From NCBI GenBank assembly GCA_023386795.1, contig JAEWJB010000056.1, positions 1 through 30,316 of the forward strand: a stretch of DNA of 30,316 nt, written 5' to 3'. The notes below the pieces were generated by a model, which saw nothing but the letters and a program-made list of their open reading frames with translations, did not search any database and had not been told where the DNA came from. Below are positions 1 through 7,454 of this stretch, piece by piece. The number at the start of each line of letters is the position of its first letter. The first letter of the stretch is position 1. Both the position numbers and the translations under genes were made by a program. The DNA comes from Pseudomonadota bacterium. Lineage in GTDB: Bacteria; Pseudomonadota; Gammaproteobacteria; Xanthomonadales; Xanthomonadaceae.

Positions 1-767
1 TGGCTGGGGTGTATTTGGGGGAGGGCGGCGGGCGCGGGGGGCAGCTCACCCCGGCCGGCCGCGCACTGCTGCGCCATGCACGCCGCATCGGCGGCGACGT
101 TGCGCGCCTGCGCGGGGAACTGGCCGATTACGCGGCCGGCCACCGCGCCACCGTGCGCCTGCTTGCCAATACCGCCGCCTTGAACGAATGGCTACCCGAG
201 CGCGTGGCCGACTTCCTCGTCACCCATCCGTCGCTGGACCTGACGCTCGTCGAAAGCGGCAGCGTGGAGGCTGCCGATGCGGTGCGCGAAGCCGCCGCGG
301 ACCTGGCCGTGGTCGCCGATCACGCCAGCCGCCATGGGCTGCAGGACGCGTTGCTCGGACAGGATCGCCTCGTGGTCGCCTGCGCTTGCGATCACCCCTG
401 GGCGAAAGCGGATGCCCTCGAAATCACCGCGATGTTCGATGCGCCCTTCCTTGGCCTGTCCGGCGACAGTGCGCTGCAGCGCCACCTGCTCGCACGCGCG
501 GCGGCGGCCGGCGGGCGCCTGCACTGGCGTGCGCACGTGCCGGGCATGGAGGCGCTATGCCGCATGGTCGCGCGTGGCGCGGGCGTGGCGATCGTCTCCG
601 AGTGCGCGGCACGCCGCAGCACCGTGGCCGGCGCACTGGCCATCGTGCCGCTGGCCGAAGCGTGGGCGACCCGCGCGCTGTGGCTGGTCTCGCGCGACTT
701 CGCCGCGCTGCCTCTGCCGGCCCGGCAACTGGCCGAATGGCTGCGTGCGGCGGCGCCGGCCGCCTGA
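1..767 (+). CDS. LysR-family transcriptional regulator, 3' part (5' end outside window)
   Basis: This is the C-terminal part of a LysR-type regulator; the gene enters from the left edge in frame 3. The first residues carry the end of the N-terminal helix-turn-helix domain (QLTPAGRALLRHARRI, the usual LysR linker entry), followed by a periplasmic-binding-protein-like effector domain (about 45-250) with a typical VESGSVEAADAVREAAADL stretch and a GAGVAIVSECAA loop near the end. The effector ligand cannot be told. The gene ends 2 bp before the convergent VOC gene, with no terminator between them. In the first 45 bases the expected family residues (LFERGGRGVQL) are replaced mainly by glycines, so base accuracy at this edge is doubtful. 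I am confident of the family; the true start is not in the window. Confidence 0.85.
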   Translation, partial: AGVYLGEGGGRGGQLTPAGRALLRHARRIGGDVARLRGELADYAAGHRATVRLLANTAALNEWLPERVADFLVTHPSLDLTLVESGSVEAADAVREAAADLAVVADHASRHGLQDALLGQDRLVVACACDHPWAKADALEITAMFDAPFLGLSGDSALQRHLLARAAAAGGRLHWRAHVPGMEALCRMVARGAGVAIVSECAARRSTVAGALAIVPLAEAWATRALWLVSRDFAALPLPARQLAEWLRAAAPAA

Positions 768-769
768 GG

Positions 770-1156
770 TCATTCCCAAGTGGTGGGTGGCGCCTTGCCC
801 GGGGTTTCCTCGCGCATGCGCACGATGCAGAACCGATGGCCGCTCGGCGCTTCCATCACCCACCAGCGTTTCACGAAGCCGATGCGTTTGGCGCCCAGTT
901 TCTCCAGCCGGTCGGCTTCCGCGTCGATGTCGTCGCTTTCGATGTCCAGGTGCACGCGCGAAGCATGCGTGACCCGCTGCACTTCCACGTTCAATCCTGC
1001 CGGTGCGCCTTCCAGCTCGGCATACTCCGCATCGCCCTCGCGATAGGCGGGTTTGGCCGTCAGGCCGAGCGCCGCGGCCCAGAAACGCGCGCTCTCGTCG
1101 GCGTCCTGGTCCTGGCAATCGATGATGAAACCGGCGAGTCGACTGCGATGTGCCAT
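770..1156 (-). CDS. VOC-superfamily (glyoxalase/bleomycin-resistance fold) protein
   Basis: This is a 128-residue single-domain protein of the vicinal oxygen chelate superfamily. It starts MAHRSRLAGFIIDCQ and shows the Glyoxalase_6-like pattern: ESARFWAAALG near residue 20, EVQRVTHASRVHLDI with a metal-ligand-type His in the middle, a helix DDIDAEADRLEKLGA, and MEAPSGHRFCIVR near the end. The reading frame stays open upstream to 1801, but that part is antisense to the neighbouring nuclease-fold gene and is not coding; the Met at 1156 is the natural start because the fold begins at once after it. A GGGAAG lies just upstream as a weak ribosome site. The substrate is unknown; many such small VOC proteins have no assigned reaction. 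It is codirectional with and 29 bp downstream of the phosphatase-fold gene, so the two may be cotranscribed. Confidence 0.8.
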   Translation of the reverse strand: MAHRSRLAGFIIDCQDQDADESARFWAAALGLTAKPAYREGDAEYAELEGAPAGLNVEVQRVTHASRVHLDIESDDIDAEADRLEKLGAKRIGFVKRWWVMEAPSGHRFCIVRMREETPGKAPPTTWE

Positions 1157-1185
1157 GGCGCTTCCCGGTGAACGAAAGCCGCAGC

Positions 1186-2058
1186 CTAGCGCTTGGTATC
1201 GGGTGAGGGCGTGATCGCCTCGGGAAAGCGCAATTCGGCCAGTACCGGGTAATGATCGGAGGGATACAGGCCGTTGGGTCGCGTGTCGATCGTGCGGAAA
1301 TGCGTGGCCTGGAAGCCGCGCAACAGAATCCAGTCGAGCTGGCGCCGTTCGCTGCCGCCGAAATCCTGGAAGGTCAGGCGCGGCCCTTCCACCTTTGGCG
1401 CCGTGCCGCGCGCATCGTGCAGCGTGGCGGTCAGCGTGCGCCAGGTATCGCTGCCGGGTTCGCTGTTGAAGTCGCCGGTCACCACCACCGGTACATCCGC
1501 CGGCAGCGCGGCGATGCGCGAGAGCAGCAGCTGCGCACTGTGCACGCGCGCCGGCTCGTCCTGGTCGCGATAGGGCAGGTGGGTGTTGAACAGGTAGAAG
1601 CGCCGGCCATCGGCACGGCGCTGGAACAGGCCCCAGGTCACCATGCGCGGATAGGGATCGCCCCAGCCCATGCTGCCGGGCACGTCCGGCGTCGGCGAAA
1701 GCCAGAAGTCGCCGGAGTCGACCAAGGTCAGCAAGCCCTCGTCGTAGAACACGCCCATGTGCTCGTCGCTCGCGTCGCCGCGCCGGCCCTGGCCGAACCA
1801 CCGATAGTCAGGCAGCTGTGCCTGCAGGTACTGCGCCTGCACCGGCGTGAGCTCCTGCGTGCCGATCACCGCCGGATGCGCCTGGCGGATCACTGCCACC
1901 ATCGCCTCGCGCCGGTCTTCCCAGCGCCTGCCGGGCTCGGTATCGGCCGGCGTGCGCACGTTGAACGACATCACCCGCAGCGACGCGGGTGGCGCGGCCC
2001 ACGCAGCGGGCAGCGCAAGCAGCAGGCAGAGCAGGCAGGCAATTCGTTGCAGCGACAT
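1186..2058 (-). CDS. Secreted endonuclease/exonuclease/phosphatase-family protein
   Basis: A 290-residue member of the EEP (DNase I-like) metallohydrolase fold. Residues 1-21 form a signal peptide ending AAWAA, so the protein is exported. The catalytic motifs appear in the family's order: MSFNVR (Asn metal ligand), GTQEL (metal-ligand Glu), NTHLPY (His), GDFNSEPGS (Asp/Asn pair) and SDHYPV (terminal Asp-His). This set is typical of the secreted subgroup sometimes annotated as endonuclease, sphingomyelinase-like or sugar/inositol phosphatase; nothing here decides among nucleic acid, phospholipid and phosphosugar substrates. It lies directly upstream of the VOC gene on the same strand. The family is certain; the reaction is open. 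Confidence 0.88.
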   Translation of the reverse strand: MSLQRIACLLCLLLALPAAWAAPPASLRVMSFNVRTPADTEPGRRWEDRREAMVAVIRQAHPAVIGTQELTPVQAQYLQAQLPDYRWFGQGRRGDASDEHMGVFYDEGLLTLVDSGDFWLSPTPDVPGSMGWGDPYPRMVTWGLFQRRADGRRFYLFNTHLPYRDQDEPARVHSAQLLLSRIAALPADVPVVVTGDFNSEPGSDTWRTLTATLHDARGTAPKVEGPRLTFQDFGGSERRQLDWILLRGFQATHFRTIDTRPNGLYPSDHYPVLAELRFPEAITPSPDTKR

Positions 2059-2229
2059 GGAGACGGACCTTGCGATGGATCAGCCGGCAGCTTCGCACTG
2101 TCGGCCGTGCCTGTCCGCCTCGGCGATCGCATTTCTCGCATGAACCCCGGTTCGACAACCGCCGTGCCTTTCGTTCTTCGCTCACGGGCGGGGGGCTATG
2201 CTTCGGCCGGATTCCACCGGGCTTTCCTC

Positions 2230-2964
2230 ATGATCCCTTCACGCCGCCTCGCTCCTGCCCTGGCCTGCCTTGGCATCGCCGTGTCGCTTTCCGGCTGCGG
2301 CCGCGGCAAGGCCGACCACGTACTGGTGCGCGAGTCGTTCAATTCCGACAACACGTACTCGCGCAGCGTTGATGTCACCCCTGCCGCAGCCTGCGAAGCG
2401 GCGCGGCGAGCACTGCTGAGCCAGGGTTACATCGTCGCGCGGGCCGATGCGGCGGCGGTGGAGGGCAGCAAGAACTTCCAGCCGACCGAGGAATCGCACG
2501 AGCAACTGGACTTGCGCATTTCGTGCGTGGCACAAGGCGAGGACCACGCCTGGGTATTCGTCAGCGCCGTGCAGGACCGTTACGCGCTGAAGAAAAGCGC
2601 CACCTCCGCCAGCGTAGGCGTGGGTGTGCTGGGTTCAGTGTCCCTGCCGGTGGGCAGCAGCAACGATTCGATGGTGCGCGTGGCCAGCGTTACCGTGCAG
2701 GACGCGGACTTCTACAAGCGCTTCTTCGAGCGCCTGGGCATGTACCTGCCCAAGCCGTCGGGCAAGGCCACCGCGCAAGCTTCGCCGCCGCCGCCGCCGC
2801 CGCCGGCACCGGCACCGGCACCGGCACCGGCACCCGCGCCTGCTACGACCCCGTCACCGGAAGTGCCCGTGCCCGCACCCGTGGCCACCCCGCCTGTCAC
2901 CGATGCGGCGACGCCGCCGGCCGCCACGCAGGACCCCAAGCCGCAGGACACGCCCTTGCCATAG
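2230..2964 (+). CDS. DUF2242-family lipoprotein with Pro-Ala-rich C-terminal tail
   Basis: A 244-residue predicted lipoprotein. The start MIPSRRLAPALACLG is followed by a lipobox-like LSGC (Cys at about 21), so the mature protein should be lipid-anchored. The central part matches the DUF2242 pattern as I remember it: an ACEAARRALLSQGYI helix, KNFQP, an EDHAWVFVSAVQDRYALKKS strand-helix, GVGVLGSVSLPVGSS and a DFYKRFFERLGMYLP end. From about residue 186 the protein turns into a low-complexity tail of poly-Pro, then Pro-Ala repeats, then mixed Pro/Thr/Val, which could span the periplasm or cell wall as a rigid linker. The frame is open upstream to 1252, but that region is antisense to the nuclease-fold gene. 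DUF2242 has no known function. Confidence 0.85.
   Translation: MIPSRRLAPALACLGIAVSLSGCGRGKADHVLVRESFNSDNTYSRSVDVTPAAACEAARRALLSQGYIVARADAAAVEGSKNFQPTEESHEQLDLRISCVAQGEDHAWVFVSAVQDRYALKKSATSASVGVGVLGSVSLPVGSSNDSMVRVASVTVQDADFYKRFFERLGMYLPKPSGKATAQASPPPPPPPAPAPAPAPAPAPATTPSPEVPVPAPVATPPVTDAATPPAATQDPKPQDTPLP
2785..2832 (+). repeat. In-frame tandem repeats (CCG)7 then (CCGGCA)5
   Basis: Seven CCG triplets (2785-2805) run into five CCGGCA hexamers (2803-2832), encoding the poly-Pro and Pro-Ala part of the DUF2242 lipoprotein tail. Every unit is a multiple of three, so copy-number change would alter tail length without shifting the frame. Confidence 0.9.
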
Positions 2965-3088
2965 TCGTCATCGGGGTGGCTGCCTGCTGAACGCGCCTGG
3001 CGGATTTCACGGGGTCTTGTGCGCAGCGCAGACACAGTGCACCCAACGCGATGGCAATCCGGCCGTCGCCTTAGACCGGAGAATTGCC

Positions 3089-3445
3089 ATGAACACTCGT
3101 GGATACCTCGCCGGCCTGGCGCTCGTCGGCATGACCTTCGTCGCCCAGGCGCAGACCTACGGGCCCCAGGACGAAGGCCGCCGCTTCAACGACGGCACCG
3201 TGGTGCGCTGCCACAAGGTGGAAGTGCACAAGAACAGCAAGGACCCCAATCGCGTGACCGGCACCGTGGCCGGTGCGGTGGTGGGTGGCCTGCTCGGCAA
3301 CCAGATCGGTGGTGGCAACGGCAAGAAGCTGGCCACCGTCGGGGGTGCCGTGGCCGGTGGCGCGACTGGCCGTTACGTGCAGGGCCAGCACCAGCAGAAC
3401 AACGGCGACCGCGTGGTGCAGACGGTGTGCGAGCGCACCCGCTGA
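3089..3445 (+). CDS. Glycine-zipper 2TM-domain outer-membrane protein (17-kDa surface antigen-like)
   Basis: A 118-residue exported protein. The signal peptide MNTRGYLAGLALVGMTFVAQA ends at an AQA cleavage site. Residues about 55-90 form the glycine zipper (TGTVAGAVVGGLLGNQIGG, then VGGAVAGGATGRYV), two small-residue helices of the type found in SlyB/17-kDa-antigen and YMGG-like proteins that sit in the envelope. Two Cys residues, in VVRCHK and TVCERTR, flank the zipper and could form a disulphide. There is no lipobox, unlike SlyB. A GGAG lies 8 bases before the ATG. An intrinsic terminator follows 20 bp after the stop, so this is likely a single-gene transcript. The envelope role is inferred from the family; the specific function is unknown. 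Confidence 0.87.
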   Translation: MNTRGYLAGLALVGMTFVAQAQTYGPQDEGRRFNDGTVVRCHKVEVHKNSKDPNRVTGTVAGAVVGGLLGNQIGGGNGKKLATVGGAVAGGATGRYVQGQHQQNNGDRVVQTVCERTR

Positions 3446-3465
3446 GCCATCCGCAGGCCTGCACA

Positions 3466-3493
3466 AAAAGCCCCGGTCCATCCGGGGCTTTCT
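3466..3493. terminator. Intrinsic terminator after the glycine-zipper gene
   Basis: A perfect 9-bp stem AAGCCCCGG / CCGGGGCTT (3468-3476 with 3482-3490) with a 5-nt loop, followed by TTTCT on the plus strand and preceded by AAAAA, so it could act in both directions. It also shows that the next gene must start after about 3495. Confidence 0.85.
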
Positions 3494-3522
3494 CGTGTGC
3501 GCGTTCGCTCGCGCGTCGCTGC

Positions 3523-4719
3523 GTGCTGTGGGCAATGCTGTTGGCCGGACCGGCCGTCGCCTCGCCCTGCACGGAAGGCTTGCTGCGGCAGCTTGGCTGG
3601 CATATCGAGCGCGCCGCCATCGACGCACCCCAAGTGGCCGGCGGCACGCCCTGCCGCCGCGCCTCGCTGGCCGACGCGCAGGCCGCCGGCGACCTGCGCG
3701 CGGTGTTGCCCCAGGATCCGGCGAAGGCCGATGCTGCCCTGGCCGCGATGCTCGACGACCCGGCCACCGTCTGCGCCTATGCCTTCCGCCTCGGCGATGC
3801 GGCACGACGTGCCAGCGCCCGGCTGGAGGCCAACGAGGGCTACCGCTTCTTCGGCCTGCAGGCCGGCTGGATCGGCTTCGGCGCCAAGGGCGCGCGAGAT
3901 CAGGGCTGGACGCGATTTCGCAGTTTCGGCCGTGGCTATTCCCCCGCACTCGCCAACAGCGTGGCGCTCGATGCGTTCTATACGGGCCAGGTACGTACCG
4001 AATGCGGCGTGGGTCGCCAGGTGGCGCAACTGGCGACGCAACGCGAGCTCTACGGCGATGCCGCGTTCGATGCCGAATTCGCACCGGGCGAACTGTCGAT
4101 CGGCACCTTCAACACGCTCCACGATACGGACAGCATCCTGCTTGGCCACCACGCCGGCGAATTCCTCGCCGATGGCAAGGCGGTCCGCACCAGCGCGCGG
4201 GGGCGGCAGGCTTTCATGGGTGTCCCGGGCTTCATCGAGCACGCCTTCTCCAAGCGCTTCCTCGACGACCTCAGCAACCAGGCGGAAAACTTCATCGTCG
4301 TCGACGTCACCGACGAAGCCGCGCGCGCGCTTGAAGCGCACGGCGGACTGGCCTACTACGACAACCTCAACCGCCAGCTCTGGCAGCTCTCCCAGCAGGT
4401 GGACGGCCTGGGCCGGCACGGCTTCGAACGCCTGTTGTACGAGCGCGATCCGCAGCTGCGCGCCCGTCTGGACCCGCACGAGCGCGAGGTGGTCGCCCGC
4501 ATGGACGCGCTGTTCGACGACCCGTTCTATCGCGGCTTCATCCTCTACGTGCACCCGCGCGGGGTGAAGCCGGTCGGTTACCACATTGCCCGGCTGCTCG
4601 ACCGCAACCCGCGCACGCCGTATACGATCGACCTGGCGCTGCACAACCTGCACACCACGCTGTACCGCCGCTGGATCGACCAGCAGCTGCGGCAGTGCGC
4701 TGGCGCAACGATTCGTTGA
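3523..4719 (+). CDS. Secreted protein of unknown function; possible Tgl-type transglutaminase-like fold
   Basis: A protein of about 398 residues. The start is uncertain: GTG 3523 or ATG 3535 both lie just before a hydrophobic LWAMLLAGPAVAS signal segment, neither has a clear ribosome site, and the terminator at 3466-3493 excludes earlier starts. The mature part has Cys in SPCTEG, PCRRAS, VCAYAF, TECGVG and QLRQCAG. I do not recognise an annotated family with certainty. The stretch FYTGQVRTECGVG, then ELYGDAAFDAEF, and about 90 residues later NQAENFIVVD, resembles in order and spacing the Bacillus spore transglutaminase Tgl (Glu-Cys catalytic pair, then F-N-A-S-F, then R-G-E-N-V-I-L-L). That is a comparison from memory. 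The candidate catalytic residues would be Glu160/Cys161 and Glu255. Other explanations, including an uncharacterised secreted peptidase, remain possible. Confidence 0.75.
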   Translation: MLWAMLLAGPAVASPCTEGLLRQLGWHIERAAIDAPQVAGGTPCRRASLADAQAAGDLRAVLPQDPAKADAALAAMLDDPATVCAYAFRLGDAARRASARLEANEGYRFFGLQAGWIGFGAKGARDQGWTRFRSFGRGYSPALANSVALDAFYTGQVRTECGVGRQVAQLATQRELYGDAAFDAEFAPGELSIGTFNTLHDTDSILLGHHAGEFLADGKAVRTSARGRQAFMGVPGFIEHAFSKRFLDDLSNQAENFIVVDVTDEAARALEAHGGLAYYDNLNRQLWQLSQQVDGLGRHGFERLLYERDPQLRARLDPHEREVVARMDALFDDPFYRGFILYVHPRGVKPVGYHIARLLDRNPRTPYTIDLALHNLHTTLYRRWIDQQLRQCAGATIR

Positions 4720-4793
4720 CCTATCGGGCGATGCCGACGGCCCCGGTTCATGCCACTCTGCACGCCATCTTTCGCACACACGAGGATCTCGCT

Positions 4794-5723
<930 letters not shown>

Positions 5724-5726
5724 GCC

Positions 5727-6764
5727 TCAGTCCAGCGTGAGTACCTGGCCGCGGGCGGAGGCTTCCGCGGCCAATTCCAGCAGGGCCATCACCTCCAGCG
5801 CCTGCGCGGTCGTCGCCGGAGGGGCGCCGGTGCCGTGGATGGCATCGCGGAACGCCGCATAGCAGCGGCGGTAGTCGCCGGGCACCATGGCCACGCGCTC
5901 GCGCCGCAGCACGCCGTCGTCTGCGGCCAGCGTGAGCCATGCCTGGCCCGCATCTTCGCCCCACCCCGGCACGCCGGGGCGCAGCCCGTCGCGCAGCATG
6001 GCCTCCTGCGTGTCCAGGCCGTCCTTGACGAAGCTGCCCCGCACGCCGTGCACGGCGAAGCGGCGCGCGCCATCGGCCACCAGGGTTCCGGCGTGCAGGT
6101 GCGCGCGCATGCGGGGGTAGTGCAGCACGACGTGGAAATAATCGTCGCTGCGCGCTCCTTGGCGCTGCGGCAGCAGGTCCGCGCCGATCGCCTGCGGGCG
6201 GCCGAACAACTGCAGCGCCTGGTCGAGCAGGTGCGGCCCCAGGTCGAACCACAGCCCCGCACCGGGTGCATCGCTTTCGCGCCAGCGATCGCGCACCTGC
6301 GGACGATGGCGGTCGAAATGCGAATGGAATTCCGCGATCGCGCCCAGTACGTCATCGCGCAGCAGCTGCTGGACCGTGAGGAAGTCGGCATCCCAGCGCC
6401 GGTTCTGGAACACGCTGCAGATGCGCCCGGCATCCACTGCCGCCGACATCACCGTGCGGGCCTGCGCCAGGTCCACGGTAAACGGCTTGTCCACCAGTAC
6501 ATGCTTGCCTGCCGCCAAGGCCTCCATCGCGATGGGCGCATGCGTGTCGTTCGGCGTGGCAATCACCACCGCGTCGATGGCCGGATCGGCGAACACTCGC
6601 GCGCGGTCGGCTTCCACGCGCGCCTGCGGATGTGCCGTGCCGGCATCGGCCTGGCGCGAGACGATGCTGTGCAGGCGCAACCCTTCGGTGGCCTCGATCA
6701 GTGGAGCGTGGAAAACGCGGCCCACGTAGCCATAGCCGATCAGGGCGAGGTTGAGTTCGTTCAT
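5727..6764 (-). CDS. Gfo/Idh/MocA-family NAD(P)-dependent oxidoreductase
   Basis: A 345-residue cytoplasmic dehydrogenase. It has an N-terminal Rossmann fold (ALIGYGYVGRVFHAPLI), the ATPNDTHAPIAMEAL segment, the family Lys motif as HVLVDKPFT, and in the C-terminal domain DLGPHLLDQALQLFG, whose His is the expected catalytic residue. The close pattern is that of E. coli YdgJ-like members, which act on sugars or polyols, but the substrate cannot be read from sequence. I chose MNELNLALIGYG (6764); the frame extends 17 residues further upstream, but those do not belong to the fold. It diverges from the BON-domain gene. Confidence 0.88.
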   Translation of the reverse strand: MNELNLALIGYGYVGRVFHAPLIEATEGLRLHSIVSRQADAGTAHPQARVEADRARVFADPAIDAVVIATPNDTHAPIAMEALAAGKHVLVDKPFTVDLAQARTVMSAAVDAGRICSVFQNRRWDADFLTVQQLLRDDVLGAIAEFHSHFDRHRPQVRDRWRESDAPGAGLWFDLGPHLLDQALQLFGRPQAIGADLLPQRQGARSDDYFHVVLHYPRMRAHLHAGTLVADGARRFAVHGVRGSFVKDGLDTQEAMLRDGLRPGVPGWGEDAGQAWLTLAADDGVLRRERVAMVPGDYRRCYAAFRDAIHGTGAPPATTAQALEVMALLELAAEASARGQVLTLD

Positions 6765-6895
6765 GGCGTCGCACCGGCAAAGAGAAGGGCCTAGGGTACC
6801 GACTGAATGGTTCACAGCGCCTGCATCCCGAAGTCACGTGCGCTGTACGCGGTCCTGCGCATGCTGGCCCCACGTACCGCAAGGGAGGAAACGCA

Positions 6896-7249
6896 ATGAA
6901 GAAGCTCAATGTTCGCAACACGCTGGCCGCTTCGCTGGTGGCCATGTCGATGCTGGGTGCCGGCAGCGCGTTCGCCGCCGGTTCGGACAACAAGAACCCG
7001 CCGGCCGAGTCGCAGCAGCCGGCAAGCGATACCTGGATCACCACCAAGGTGAAGAGCGACATGCTCGCCACCGACAACGTGCCGGGTAGCGACATCAAGG
7101 TCGAGACCAAGAACGGCGTGGTCTGGCTGAGTGGCCTGGTCAAGACCCAGGCCGAGAAGGACAAGGCGGTCTCGGTGGCCAAGGGCATCGAGGGCGTCAA
7201 GAAGGTCGAGGCGGCGAACCTCAAGGTCTCGGCGATGGCCGACCACTAA
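6896..7249 (+). CDS. BON-domain periplasmic protein (OsmY-like)
   Basis: A 117-residue exported protein. The signal peptide MKKLNVRNTLAASLVAMSMLG... ends at SAFA/A (about residue 27). The mature part has one BON domain (about 45-115): TWITTKVKSDMLATDN, VKVETKNGVVWLSGLVKT-type strands, and a helix KDKAVSVAKGIEGVKKVEA. BON proteins bind phospholipid or peptidoglycan surfaces and are often stress-induced; E. coli OsmY has two such domains and this has one. GGGAGG lies 8 bases upstream of the ATG, a strong ribosome site. A strong double-hairpin terminator follows, so the gene is probably monocistronic and well expressed. No specific promoter could be called in 6765-6895. Confidence 0.9.
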   Translation: MKKLNVRNTLAASLVAMSMLGAGSAFAAGSDNKNPPAESQQPASDTWITTKVKSDMLATDNVPGSDIKVETKNGVVWLSGLVKTQAEKDKAVSVAKGIEGVKKVEAANLKVSAMADH

Positions 7250-7263
7250 GCGGTTGCACGGAA

Positions 7264-7330
7264 GGTGGCCGGGCCGAGGCGAGGCGGCCCGGCCACCGCG
7301 AGGCGCGCTCTTCGGGGCGCGCCTTTTTTT
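7264..7330 (+). terminator. Double-hairpin intrinsic terminator after the BON gene
   Basis: Two consecutive perfect stems: GGTGGCCGGGCC/GGCCCGGCCACC (7264-7275 with 7286-7297) and AGGCGCGC/GCGCGCCT (7301-7308 with 7317-7324), the second followed by seven T (7324-7330) and then CTTTTC. The second hairpin with its T run is a canonical intrinsic terminator; the first may protect the mRNA 3' end. Confidence 0.92.
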
Positions 7331-7424
7331 CTTTTCAGGCCGGGGATGTGAGGAAGCGTTTTCACGCAGCCGGTCGTATGATGCCCGTATTCATCTAACC
7401 GCTACGGGCGCGGGGCGTGCACCA

Positions 7425-7441
7425 GAATGAATTATTCATTC
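7425..7441. promoter_or_regulatory. 17-nt AT-rich perfect palindrome before the histidine-kinase operon
   Basis: GAATGAAT-T-ATTCATTC is a perfect 8+1+8 inverted repeat in an otherwise GC-rich spacer, 13 bp before the kinase start at 7455. A TATGAT hexamer at 7377-7382 could be a -10 box, though no good -35 stands at the right distance. CCCGTA/TACGGG (7384-7389 with 7403-7408) is a second small inverted repeat between the two. The palindrome could be a dimeric regulator's site or an mRNA leader hairpin. Confidence 0.5.
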
Positions 7442-7454
7442 GGGTGATCGTCGA

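Noticed and set aside
1157..1801. N-terminal extension of the VOC protein by 215 residues
   Set aside because: The extension is a frame shadow of the nuclease-fold gene on the same strand and the VOC fold begins exactly at Met 1156.
1252..2229. N-terminal extension of the DUF2242 lipoprotein
   Set aside because: It would be antisense to the nuclease-fold gene, and the lipoprotein signal peptide with its lipobox begins at 2230.
7324..7330. Run of seven T as a possible phase-variation homopolymer
   Set aside because: It directly follows a perfect 8-bp stem after a stop codon, so it is the tail of an intrinsic terminator.
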